Source of the DNA: CANNDT01 sp945876205
GTDB lineage: Bacteria > Acidobacteriota > Vicinamibacteria > Vicinamibacterales > UBA2999
Assembly (NCBI GenBank): GCA_947503365.1
Contig: CANNDT010000047.1
Coordinates: forward strand, 1-33,284
DNA length: 33,284 nt
Direction: 5' to 3'
Shown here piece after piece: positions 1-7,157 of the stretch (the stretch's first letter is position 1; every line of letters starts with the position of its first letter). A model generated the notes under the pieces. It worked only from the letters and a program-made list of their open reading frames with translations. It had not been told where the DNA came from and did not search any database. The translations under genes and the position numbers were made by a program.

Positions 1-434
1 GCCCCGCTCATCTTCAGCATCACGTTTTCGTGCGCCAGTATGGTCGCTTGCGGCTCATCGCTGAACGAATCGGGGTTGAGCTGCAGGCCCGCCGCGCTCA
101 CCTTCTCGTTGCCGCCGACGTGATCGGGATGCGCGCTGGTGTTGAGGATGAGGCGAATCGGCGCGTTGGTGATCGCCTTCACCGCCTGCACGACCCTGTC
201 CGCCGTCGCCGCCGGGCCGCTGTCGACAAGGATGACGCCGTCTTCCCCGACGTGGGCGGTCACGTTGCTGCCGCCCGAAAAGATGACGTAGACGTTCGGC
301 CGGATCTGAATCGTCTCGAGCGCGCCGTTGTCGGCCGGACGCTGTTGCGCGAGCAGTCCGTGGGAGGAGCCGAGCACCAGCACGAGTGCGAGAAGCCACG
401 GCGGTGCCGTGAACCGCGTTGATGATAAGGTCAT
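1..434 (-). CDS. Metallo-beta-lactamase-fold secreted protein, N-terminal part (runs off the window)
   Basis: The gene reads leftward from an ATG at 434 and is cut by the window edge after about 144 residues. Residues 1-30 look like a signal peptide ending LLAQ. The following sequence matches the start of a metallo-beta-lactamase (MBL) fold: a strand pair, then VILVDSG near 68-73, then the metal-motif region at 98-109 (NTSAHPDHVGGN). In the family this motif is HxHxDH. Here the first histidine is Ser100, while His102, Asp104 and His105 are kept. The protein aligns well with the MBL-fold protein at 32073-33149, which is eroded further. The substrate cannot be told, and the C-terminal ligands lie outside the window. 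The fold is fairly certain; hydrolase activity is not. It is divergent from the gene at 494. Confidence 0.8.
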   Translation of the reverse strand, partial: MTLSSTRFTAPPWLLALVLVLGSSHGLLAQQRPADNGALETIQIRPNVYVIFSGGSNVTAHVGEDGVILVDSGPAATADRVVQAVKAITNAPIRLILNTSAHPDHVGGNEKVSAAGLQLNPDSFSDEPQATILAHENVMLKMSG

Positions 435-436
435 GG

Positions 437-452
437 TCGCAAGAGAATACCT
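437..452 (-). promoter_or_regulatory. 16-nt start-proximal motif, copy 1
   Basis: Read on the minus strand, AGGTATTCTCTTGCGA lies directly upstream of the MBL-fold start codon at 434. The same 16 bases precede the start of the gene at 2400. TATTCT could serve as a -10 element, with TTGCCC 18 bases upstream as a weak -35. That would put the transcript start at or just before the ATG. The match between the two copies is seen directly; the promoter role is inferred. Confidence 0.4.
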
Positions 453-493
453 ACTTTGCCTCTGCGAGGGCAATCTGTTAGGAGCGTATCAGG

Positions 494-1399
494 ATGTATC
501 AGAACCGCATGCGCGATTGGCCCGTCAGCCGAGTGGCGTTCCTGCTGCTGTTGGGAATGTTCGTGAGCCAACCCGTCTCCGCTCAGGTGGACATTACCGG
601 CCTGTGGCGCCCGATGTCCCGCAACCAGGACGGTAGCGGGATGACCGGCGACGCCGCCGGCATGCCGCTCAGTCCCGCCGGCCGGTGGCGCGGTGACAGC
701 TGGTCACCCGAGGAATTCGACGTCGCGGAATGGGTCTGCCGCCCGCACGCGTGGGACTATTCCTTTGACGGCGGCCTCTCGCCGATTCGCTTCTGGCCCG
801 AAATCGACCAGGCCACGCAGCAGGTCATCGCCTATCACGGCCACATCAACCAGGAAGAGCAGGAGACGACGATCTGGATGGATGGCCGTCCGCATCCGCC
901 GGAGCACGCGGTGCACACCTGGAGCGGCTTCTCGACGGGCGAGTGGGACGGCAACGTCCTCGTCATCACCACCACGCACCTCAAGGAAGCCTACATTCGC
1001 CGCACCGGCCTGATGCGCAGCGACAAGACGACGCTGCGCACACGGTGGCGCCGCATCGGCAATTACCTGCAGGCCACCGTGATCATGTACGACCCGGTCT
1101 ACCTCGCGGAACCGTACGTGCGCAGCACGATGATGTGGAGCATCGATCCGGCCATGGTCATGGCGCCGTATCCGTGCGAAGAGGCAACCGAAACCGCCGT
1201 GCCGCGCGGCAACGTGCCGCACTTCCTGCCCGGACAGAGCCCGATGCCTGGACTCAACCCGAAGCTGACGGACAGGTTTGGAACGCCCTACGAGGCGAGG
1301 TTGGGTGGGCCGACGACGATGTATCCCGAGTACGTCGCCAAGATCAAGGCGATGCCGAAGCCGGAGACAGTCTTCGGCGGTCGCGATCTCGGTCAATGA
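494..1399 (+). CDS. Secreted protein of unnamed family with WMDGRPHP core
   Basis: A 301-residue protein. AGGAG at 480-484 lies nine bases before the ATG; a second in-frame ATG at 509 is possible. Residues up to about 30 form a signal peptide ending VSAQ. I do not recognise a named family. Visible landmarks are ITGLW after the signal, an EWVCRPH segment, IWMDGRPHP, the block GFSTGEWDG followed by LVITTTH, and DPVYLAEPYVRS. The same landmarks recur in the convergent neighbour at 1417-2400 and more faintly in 18685-19563, so three members lie in this window. The protein probably acts in the periplasm or is exported. No catalytic motif or membrane segment is visible after the signal peptide. The two neighbouring genes converge with only 17 bases between their stop codons. 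Confidence 0.8.
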   Translation: MYQNRMRDWPVSRVAFLLLLGMFVSQPVSAQVDITGLWRPMSRNQDGSGMTGDAAGMPLSPAGRWRGDSWSPEEFDVAEWVCRPHAWDYSFDGGLSPIRFWPEIDQATQQVIAYHGHINQEEQETTIWMDGRPHPPEHAVHTWSGFSTGEWDGNVLVITTTHLKEAYIRRTGLMRSDKTTLRTRWRRIGNYLQATVIMYDPVYLAEPYVRSTMMWSIDPAMVMAPYPCEEATETAVPRGNVPHFLPGQSPMPGLNPKLTDRFGTPYEARLGGPTTMYPEYVAKIKAMPKPETVFGGRDLGQ

Positions 1400-1416
1400 C
1401 AACCGACAACTGATGG

Positions 1417-2400
1417 CTAGTTGCTGGCCGGATTCGGCTTGCGGCCGGGGATCAGCTGCTTGAAGCCGCCGTCGTTGCACGTCAGGTTCGGCGCACCACC
1501 AGGGCGGCCCTGGCGTTCAATCCATCCACAGCAGTATCGATCGCACGCGGCCGGCGGCGTGTAGACGCTCTTAATCTTCTTGCGGTATTCCGGATAGAGC
1601 GACTCCGCGTATCCCATCGCTGCCTCGCGCGGCAGGTTGTAGTTGCGGATCATGTGGTCGGCTTCCGGGTTCACGCCGGGAAGATAGTGCGGCACGTTGC
1701 CCGTGTCTTCGAGCCGGGGAATTTCGTTGGCGGTGACGCAGATGCCCGCTTCGCTCTGGTCGCCGCGCGGATCGTACTGCCACACACGGGTGACGACGTG
1801 CGGCTCGGTGAGGTAGACCGGATCGTTCTGGACCGTCGTGACCGTCAGCAGATCGTCATGCCGCGTGATGTGCACGGTGTAGGTCGATTGATCGCTGCCG
1901 GGGATGCCGACGCCGCGCCGGATCCACGCGGTCTTCACGTGCGTGGTCTTGACGGTGAGCGTGTCGCCGTCCCACTTGCCGGTGCTGAAGCCGCCGGTCG
2001 GGTGCGGGGCGTTCGCCGACGGATGCGGGCGGCCGTCCATCCAGATCTTGGTTTCACCGCGCAGGTTGTCGCCGCCAAGGATCCAGGCGATCACGTGTCC
2101 GAGCTCGTCGACCTCGGGCCAGATCTTCAGTCCTCGCGGCCGGTACTGAAACACCATCGATGACTGCGCGAGGCACTGGCGCTCGAAGATCGACGGCAGG
2201 TTCGACGTATAGAGCAGCGCCTTGGCACGTCCCTCGTCGCTGAGCGGCATGCCCGAGTAGTCGCCCAGGTCGGAGCCGGGGCCGCGCTCGATGTAATCCT
2301 CGTACAGACGCGGCGCGTACGAGCCGGTCAGCTCAAACTGCGCGAACGCCGGCGCGCTCATCGTCAGCAGCGCGCACACAAACGTAAAGATGCGGATCAT
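1417..2400 (-). CDS. Secreted protein of unnamed family with WMDGRPHP core (paralog of 494-1399)
   Basis: The reading frame is open further upstream, but I place the start at 2400. From there the product begins MIRIFTFVC and has a clear signal peptide ending AFAQ; the upstream extension is Arg- and Cys-rich and unlike a leader. This gives 327 residues. It shares with the gene at 494 the tract KIWMDGRPHP, a GGFSTGKWDGD block followed by TVKTTHVKTAWIRR, and NDPVYLTEPHVV. It has an extra C-terminal tail of about 40 residues containing Cys pairs (CDRYCCG, then a later Cys), which could form disulfides or bind metal. Function is unknown. It is transcribed away from the YbhB-like gene, and the 16-nt motif at 2400-2415 touches its start codon. 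Confidence 0.8.
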   Translation of the reverse strand: MIRIFTFVCALLTMSAPAFAQFELTGSYAPRLYEDYIERGPGSDLGDYSGMPLSDEGRAKALLYTSNLPSIFERQCLAQSSMVFQYRPRGLKIWPEVDELGHVIAWILGGDNLRGETKIWMDGRPHPSANAPHPTGGFSTGKWDGDTLTVKTTHVKTAWIRRGVGIPGSDQSTYTVHITRHDDLLTVTTVQNDPVYLTEPHVVTRVWQYDPRGDQSEAGICVTANEIPRLEDTGNVPHYLPGVNPEADHMIRNYNLPREAAMGYAESLYPEYRKKIKSVYTPPAACDRYCCGWIERQGRPGGAPNLTCNDGGFKQLIPGRKPNPASN

Positions 2401-2415
2401 CGCAAGAGAATACCT
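2400..2415 (-). promoter_or_regulatory. 16-nt start-proximal motif, copy 2
   Basis: These bases are identical to 437-452 and sit flush against the ATG of the minus-strand gene starting at 2400. On the minus strand TATTCT ends six bases before the ATG, the geometry expected for a leaderless transcript. A competing -10 on the same strand is TATAAC at 2427-2422, which would leave a short leader carrying TTGAGG. Which one is used cannot be decided from sequence. Confidence 0.4.
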
Positions 2416-2421
2416 CAACAT

Positions 2422-2456
2422 GTTATATTCCGCCCCGCCCACCGGATCCGGGCGGG
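2422..2456 (+). promoter_or_regulatory. AT-rich divergent promoter region and leader hairpin before the YbhB-like gene
   Basis: TATATT at 2424-2429 is a good plus-strand -10 candidate in otherwise GC-rich DNA, and it overlaps TATAAC on the minus strand. No convincing -35 is seen. CCCGCCC at 2434-2440 pairs with GGGCGGG at 2450-2456 across a loop holding most of the palindrome CCGGATCCGG, so the leader of the plus-strand gene can fold before its ribosome site at 2464-2473. Confidence 0.4.
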
Positions 2457-2476
2457 AGTACGCGAGGAGAAGGTAT

Positions 2477-3073
2477 ATGCGTGTGCGATCACTCTGTCTG
2501 ACTCTGGTGTTCGTCGGCTTGTCCATCAGCGCTGGCGCGCAGCAACCCGCGCCGCAGGCGCCGCGTGCGCCCGAGGCGCCCCGGCTCAAGCTCAAGAGCC
2601 CCGCGTTTCGCGATGCCGGGTCGCTTCCGCTGCAGTACAGCTGCTACGCCGAGGGAGGCAAGACCATCTCCCCGCCGCTGCAGTGGGCCAATACACCCAA
2701 GGAGACGGTCAGCTTCACCCTCATCGTGAACGGACCGGACAACCATCCCGCCAAGGGCGTGGCCGAAGAGTTCTTCTGGGTGCGCTGGAACATCCCGCCG
2801 ACGACCAGCTCCATTCCCGAGGGTGTGCCGCTCGGCGCCGATCTGCCGGATGGCAGCCATCAGCTCGTGGGCGGCCGCGGCATTACCGGCTGGCGCGGGC
2901 CCTGCGCGCCGGCAGGCGCGGGGGAGCTCCACTACCAGTTCCAGCTCCTGGCGCTGGACACGATGCTCAACCTTCCGCCCACCGCCACCCGGGCGGACGT
3001 GGCGAAGGCGGTCGACGGCCACATCATCGGCACCAGCACCTACTACGCGGTGCTCGAGCGCTTGCCGCAATAG
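2477..3073 (+). CDS. YbhB/YbcL-family PEBP-like (Raf kinase inhibitor-like) secreted protein
   Basis: A 198-residue protein starting at the ATG at 2477, which has a strong GAGGAGAAGG ribosome site four bases upstream. The longer open frame back to 2390 crosses the promoter region and is rejected. Residues 1-24 are a signal peptide ending SAGAQ. The rest matches the bacterial phosphatidylethanolamine-binding-protein fold: a PPLQW segment, FFWVRWNIP, then GITGWRGPCAP, a LHYQFQLLALD strand, and a final DGHIIGTSTYYAVLER helix and strand. The family binds small anionic ligands in a shallow pocket; bacterial roles are poorly defined. It lies 95 bases before the DUF6152 gene, separated from it by two hairpins. 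Confidence 0.88.
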   Translation: MRVRSLCLTLVFVGLSISAGAQQPAPQAPRAPEAPRLKLKSPAFRDAGSLPLQYSCYAEGGKTISPPLQWANTPKETVSFTLIVNGPDNHPAKGVAEEFFWVRWNIPPTTSSIPEGVPLGADLPDGSHQLVGGRGITGWRGPCAPAGAGELHYQFQLLALDTMLNLPPTATRADVAKAVDGHIIGTSTYYAVLERLPQ

Positions 3074-3102
3074 GCCGTAACGGGTACGATTGAGACTCTT
3101 CC

Positions 3103-3148
3103 GCGGGCCTTCATGGCCTGCTTGCGGCGCGGGCCTTTACGGCCCGCG
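3103..3148 (+). terminator. Two tandem hairpins between the YbhB-like and DUF6152 genes
   Basis: Hairpin 1 pairs GCGGGCC (3103-3109) with GGCCTGC (3115-3121) through a five-base loop and one G-U pair. Hairpin 2 pairs CGCGGGCC (3128-3135) with GGCCCGCG (3141-3148) through the loop TTTAC. The two units resemble each other. There is no T-run after them, so this may be a weak terminator, an RNA-stability element or a dispersed repeat rather than a classic rho-independent terminator. Confidence 0.45.
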
Positions 3149-3168
3149 GTTGTATTGAGAGGGTAGTT

Positions 3169-3567
3169 ATGAAGCGTTATCTGGTTGTGCTGACCGCGGT
3201 GTTCGCGCTCGCGTTGAGCGCGCGTGCGTTGGCGCATCATTCGTTCGCCGCGACCTACATGGAAGACCAGTCGGTGACGATCGAAGGCCAGCTGGTGCAG
3301 TTCCTCCTTCGCAACCCGCACTCCTTCGTGCACGTCATGGTGAAAGAAAAGGACGGCTCGACGGTGCGCTACGTCGTCGAGTGGGGCTCGCCCGCGCAGC
3401 TCGGTGGCCAGGGCGTGACGCGCGACACGTTGAAGCCAGGCGACTTCCTGGTGATCAGCGGCAACCCGGGCCGGGACCCGGCGGACCACCGTGTGCGTCT
3501 CCTCAAGTTCTCCCGTCCGAAGGACGGCTGGTCCTGGGGCCTGCTCCCGGCCGAAAAAGTCGACTGA
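3169..3567 (+). CDS. DUF6152 family secreted protein, copy 1
   Basis: 132 residues. The signal peptide (1-22) ends SARALA, and the predicted mature protein begins HHSFAATY. Family hallmarks as I know them from DUF6152: an N-terminal His-His-Ser, a beta segment with the conserved RNPH (around residues 48-51), YVVEWGSP, and a KPGD turn followed by LVISGNPGRD. No function is assigned to the family. The mature 110 residues differ at only two positions from the copy at 31573-31971, although the DNA differs at many silent sites. A His-His amino terminus plus the NPH histidine suggests metal binding, which is inference. The gene is followed by an inverted repeat at 3574-3590 and then the promoter of receptor 1. 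Confidence 0.85.
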   Translation: MKRYLVVLTAVFALALSARALAHHSFAATYMEDQSVTIEGQLVQFLLRNPHSFVHVMVKEKDGSTVRYVVEWGSPAQLGGQGVTRDTLKPGDFLVISGNPGRDPADHRVRLLKFSRPKDGWSWGLLPAEKVD

Positions 3568-3573
3568 TTTATC

Positions 3574-3610
3574 GTCGGAAACGTTCCGACTCCGCTAGAT
3601 ACCGCTAGAT
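3574..3610 (+). repeat. Inverted repeat and paired direct repeats upstream of the receptor 1 promoter
   Basis: GTCGGAA at 3574-3580 pairs with TTCCGAC at 3584-3590 (three-base loop), just past the DUF6152 stop. Immediately after, CCGCTAGAT occurs at 3592-3600 and again at 3602-3610, a ten-base period equal to one helical turn. This is the geometry of a site for a dimeric regulator about 40 bases upstream of the -35. The repeats are seen directly; operator function is inferred. Confidence 0.45.
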
Positions 3611-3646
3611 CCCGCCGATTCCGACCCGCCTTCTGCCCAAACTGCG

Positions 3647-3674
3647 TTGACAACGGGCAGGTGGCGGGTATACT
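3647..3674 (+). promoter_or_regulatory. Strong sigma70-type promoter for receptor 1
   Basis: TTGACA at 3647-3652 and TATACT at 3669-3674 are separated by 16 bases. This is the best consensus promoter in the window. It leaves a leader of roughly 85 bases before the receptor start at 3768, with GAGGAGG just upstream of the ATG. Confidence 0.7.
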
Positions 3675-3767
3675 TCTGCCCACCCTAAGGCACGTCGTCG
3701 GCGCAATCGTCGTACAGCTCTTCCCCCCCAGGAGCTCTTGAGGCTCTCTTAACGAGGAGGCTTCCGA

Positions 3768-6700
3768 ATGAATCGCGTGTTGCGCGTGTTACTCACCTGC
3801 TTGGTTCTTCTGCTGGCTGCCACGAACGTGTGGGCCCAGGCTACGGCACAAATCAACGGGACAGTGGCGGACTCGAGCGGCGCCGTCCTGCCCGGTGTCA
3901 CCGTCGTTGCCATCCAGACCAACACCGGCTTCCGCAGGGAAGGCGTCACCGATGACCAGGGTGCGTTCGCGCTGCTGAACCTGCCGATCGGACCGTACCG
4001 CCTGGAAGCGACGCTCTCCGGGTTCCGGACGTTCTCGCAGACCGGCATCGTGCTGCAGGTCAACAGCAACCCGGTCATCCCGGTGGCGATGCAACTGGGC
4101 AGTCTCGAGGAGACGGTCTCTGTCGAAGCCTCGGCGCCACTGGTCGAGACGCGCAACCCCGCCGTCGGTCAGATCATCACGAATGAACAGGTCGAGGCGC
4201 TGCCGCTCGAAGGCCGCAACCCGGCATCGTTGATCGTGCTCTCTGGCGCGACCGTCGATACCGGCAACCCGTCGAGCCGCAGCCTGACGCAGAGCCGCGG
4301 GATCGCCATCGCCGGCGGCCAGTCGTTTGGCGTGGCGTACGTCCTCGATGGTGCGCTGCACAACAACGTCTATGACGGCACCGGCCTGCCGCTGCCGTTT
4401 CCCGACGCGCTGGCGGAATTCAAGGTGGAAACCAGTTCGCAGAACGCGCAGAACGGCTACAAGGCGGGCGGCACGGTCAACATCGCCACCAAGTCCGGGA
4501 CCAATGCCTTCCACGGCGACGCGTTTGAATTCGCGCGTCACCACCGCTTCAATGCGACCAGCCCATTTGCCGGCATCAACCGTACGACGGGCAAGCGCAA
4601 TGATGATGGCCTCGTGCGCAACCAGTTCGGCGGCGTCCTGGGTGGTCCGCTTGTCCAGGACAAGCTCTTCTTCTTTGCCGCGTATCAGGGCACGCGAGCG
4701 ACGCAGATCCCGGCCGACATCGTCACCTTCATCCCGACGGCGGCGATGCTGGCGGGCGATTTCTCGACGGTCGCGTCGGCCCAATGCCGCACGCAGGGCA
4801 ACCTCGTCATGCCTGCTGCCCTGGGCTTCGTCAACAACCGGATCAGCCCATCGCTGCTCAGCCCGGCGGCGGTGAAGATCGCGAACATGCTGCCGACCAC
4901 GAGCGATCCGTGCGGGCAGATTTCGTATTCGCGGCCCACCAAGCCACGCGAGCATCAGCCGATCGCCAAGGTCGACTGGCAGGTCAACCAGAGCCATGGC
5001 CTGTTCGCGCGTTACCAGCTGTCGACCAGCTTCTGGGATCCGGCATTCCTGAACGCCGATGGCAATATCCTCGCGGCCACGCTCGGCGGGCGTGACAACG
5101 CGTCCCACTCGCTGGCGATAGGCGACACGTGGGTGATGAGCAACACCATGGTCAACAACCTGCGGTTGTCGGTGAACCGCACGAACGTGACCCGGACGCA
5201 CGCCCCCCTCTTCGGCCCCGAAGACGTCGGCGTGAAGATGTACAGCCACGTTCCGGACTACATGAACATCACGACCACGGGCGCCTTCTCGATCAACACC
5301 GGAACAGAGACCTTCTCGTTCTACAAGCCGAACACCTACGCCCTGTCCGACGACGTGACGCTGGTGCGCGGCGCACACCAGTTCGGGCTCGGCGCGACGG
5401 TCGCCACGTCGAACTGGAAGACCGAATCGAACGTTCGATCGATGGGCCCGATCTCGTTTAATGGCGCGGTGACAGGCCTGCCGCTCGGCGACTTCCTGCT
5501 CGGCAAGGTGTTCGAGTTCCGTGAAGCGACGCCGTTCCGGCAGGACATCACGCAGGGGTATGTGGCGGTGTACGCCCAGGACACGTGGCGCCTCTCGCCG
5601 AAGGTCACCTTGAACTACGGCGTGCGCTGGGAGCCCTGGTTCCCGCAGAACAGCAACGACGGCGCTTTCTATTCGTTCTCTGCCGACCGGATGAAGGCCG
5701 GCACCCACAGCACGGTGTTCCCGAACGCGCCGGCCGGCCTCTACTATCCCGGCGACCCCGGGTTCCCGGGAAAGACCGGCATGCGGACGGTGTGGACGAA
5801 CCTCAATCCGCGCGTCGGCATGGCATGGGATCCACGGGCGGACGGCCGCACGTCGGTGCGGGCTGGATACGGCCTCACCGGTGACTTCGTGACCGGCCAG
5901 TTCTTCTTCGACTCCAAATCGGCGCCGCCCTTCGGTCTCGAACAGCGCCTGACCGGCACGTCGTTGGACGATCCGTGGGGAGCGGTGGGACGCACCAACC
6001 CGTACCCGGTGTCGACGCTGTACACGCCGAACTTCCCCTTCGCGGCTGACTTGTATGCGCTGTTCGTCACAGTGCCGTACGACATCAAGACGACGCGCAA
6101 TCACAGCTGGAACGTCGCGCTGCAGCAGCAGGTGGGCGACAACATGGCGTTGTCGGTGACCTACCTCGGCAACCACATGGTCAACGTCTGGGGCACGGTC
6201 GACAACAACCCGGCACTGGTGACGACGCCGGGGGCGACCCCCACGGCGCCGTGCACCGCGAACCTGCCAGGCCAGGCGCCGCGGACGTTCGCCAACTGCA
6301 ACGGCTCGCTCGATCAGCGGCGTGAGTTCAGCCTGCTCAATCCCGCCGTCGGACAGTTCTACGGCTATCTCGACACGATCACCGACGCCGGGTGGCAGGA
6401 CTACCAGGGCCTGCTGCTCAACGTGCAGCGCCGGTCGATCGGCGGCATCACCACCAGCGCCAACTACACCATCTCGCGCTGCGAAGGGCTGATTAACCAG
6501 GGCGGCGGCCCGCTGAACGTCGCCACGGGCTACATGAAGCCGGTCTCACTCCTCAATCCACCGTCCGAGGCGGATACGAAGAAGATTTACGAGGAAGACA
6601 AAGGCCGGTGCTCCGACTGGCGGAAGCACATCGTCAATCTGACCGCCAGCGTCGAGACGCCGCAGTTCAGCTCCACCGCGGTGCGTGCGCTGGCGTCGGG

Positions 6701-7139
6701 CTGGCGGCTGTCAGGCGTGTTCCGGGCGCAGTCCGGCTCGCCGCTGACGGTGACGACCGGCTCCGATCGGGCGCTGTCGGGCATCCAGGCGAGCATTCAG
6801 CGCGCCAGCCAGGTGAAGGACAACCCGTACGGCGACGGCACGCTCAACAAGTGGCTCGACGCAACGGCGTTCGCGCAGCCGGCGCTGGGCACGTATGGCA
6901 ACTCGGTGCGCAATGCCTACGACGGTCCCGGCTTCAGGACGCTCGATTTTTCCCTCGTCCGTCAGTTCGGGCTCGGGAACAACCGCCGCCTCGAGGCACG
7001 CGTCGAAGCGTTCAACGCGCTCAACTGGTTCATCCTGGGCAACCCCGGCACAAACCTCAGCGCCGCGACCTTCGGCCGCATCACCACGAGCCCAGTCGAT
7101 CCGCGCGTGATGCAGTTCGCGCTGAAGTACCAGTTCTGA
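3768..7139 (+). CDS. TonB-dependent receptor, Oar-like, with carboxypeptidase-regulatory domain (receptor 1)
   Basis: 1123 residues. The signal peptide ends NVWA at residue 23. Residues about 28-105 form a carboxypeptidase-regulatory/Cna-B-like sandwich (INGTVADSSGAVLPGV, then GPYRLEATLSGF). A plug domain follows to about residue 240, including LPLEGRNP and LVTKSGTN-like motifs (here NIATKSGTN). The rest is a large beta-barrel ending KYQF; a C-terminal Phe is the outer-membrane insertion signature. Such receptors import substrates too large or scarce for porins, using TonB-ExbBD energy. Six cysteines in the mature chain fall in three neighbouring pairs and are shared by all four receptors here. 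This copy is the most divergent of the four in the barrel. The substrate is unknown. The gene is 18 bases from the next and is likely co-transcribed with it. Confidence 0.93.
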   Translation: MNRVLRVLLTCLVLLLAATNVWAQATAQINGTVADSSGAVLPGVTVVAIQTNTGFRREGVTDDQGAFALLNLPIGPYRLEATLSGFRTFSQTGIVLQVNSNPVIPVAMQLGSLEETVSVEASAPLVETRNPAVGQIITNEQVEALPLEGRNPASLIVLSGATVDTGNPSSRSLTQSRGIAIAGGQSFGVAYVLDGALHNNVYDGTGLPLPFPDALAEFKVETSSQNAQNGYKAGGTVNIATKSGTNAFHGDAFEFARHHRFNATSPFAGINRTTGKRNDDGLVRNQFGGVLGGPLVQDKLFFFAAYQGTRATQIPADIVTFIPTAAMLAGDFSTVASAQCRTQGNLVMPAALGFVNNRISPSLLSPAAVKIANMLPTTSDPCGQISYSRPTKPREHQPIAKVDWQVNQSHGLFARYQLSTSFWDPAFLNADGNILAATLGGRDNASHSLAIGDTWVMSNTMVNNLRLSVNRTNVTRTHAPLFGPEDVGVKMYSHVPDYMNITTTGAFSINTGTETFSFYKPNTYALSDDVTLVRGAHQFGLGATVATSNWKTESNVRSMGPISFNGAVTGLPLGDFLLGKVFEFREATPFRQDITQGYVAVYAQDTWRLSPKVTLNYGVRWEPWFPQNSNDGAFYSFSADRMKAGTHSTVFPNAPAGLYYPGDPGFPGKTGMRTVWTNLNPRVGMAWDPRADGRTSVRAGYGLTGDFVTGQFFFDSKSAPPFGLEQRLTGTSLDDPWGAVGRTNPYPVSTLYTPNFPFAADLYALFVTVPYDIKTTRNHSWNVALQQQVGDNMALSVTYLGNHMVNVWGTVDNNPALVTTPGATPTAPCTANLPGQAPRTFANCNGSLDQRREFSLLNPAVGQFYGYLDTITDAGWQDYQGLLLNVQRRSIGGITTSANYTISRCEGLINQGGGPLNVATGYMKPVSLLNPPSEADTKKIYEEDKGRCSDWRKHIVNLTASVETPQFSSTAVRALASGWRLSGVFRAQSGSPLTVTTGSDRALSGIQASIQRASQVKDNPYGDGTLNKWLDATAFAQPALGTYGNSVRNAYDGPGFRTLDFSLVRQFGLGNNRRLEARVEAFNALNWFILGNPGTNLSAATFGRITTSPVDPRVMQFALKYQF

Positions 7140-7157
7140 TCTGAGGGGGACAACCGA

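Noticed and set aside
1397..1435. A bidirectional terminator between the convergent genes at 1399 and 1417
   Set aside because: Only a five-base stem (CAACT/AGTTG) is present, without a GC core or T-run.
3789..6176. A 795-codon open frame antisense to receptor 1
   Set aside because: Same shadow pattern; no domain, no ribosome site and no homologous motif visible.
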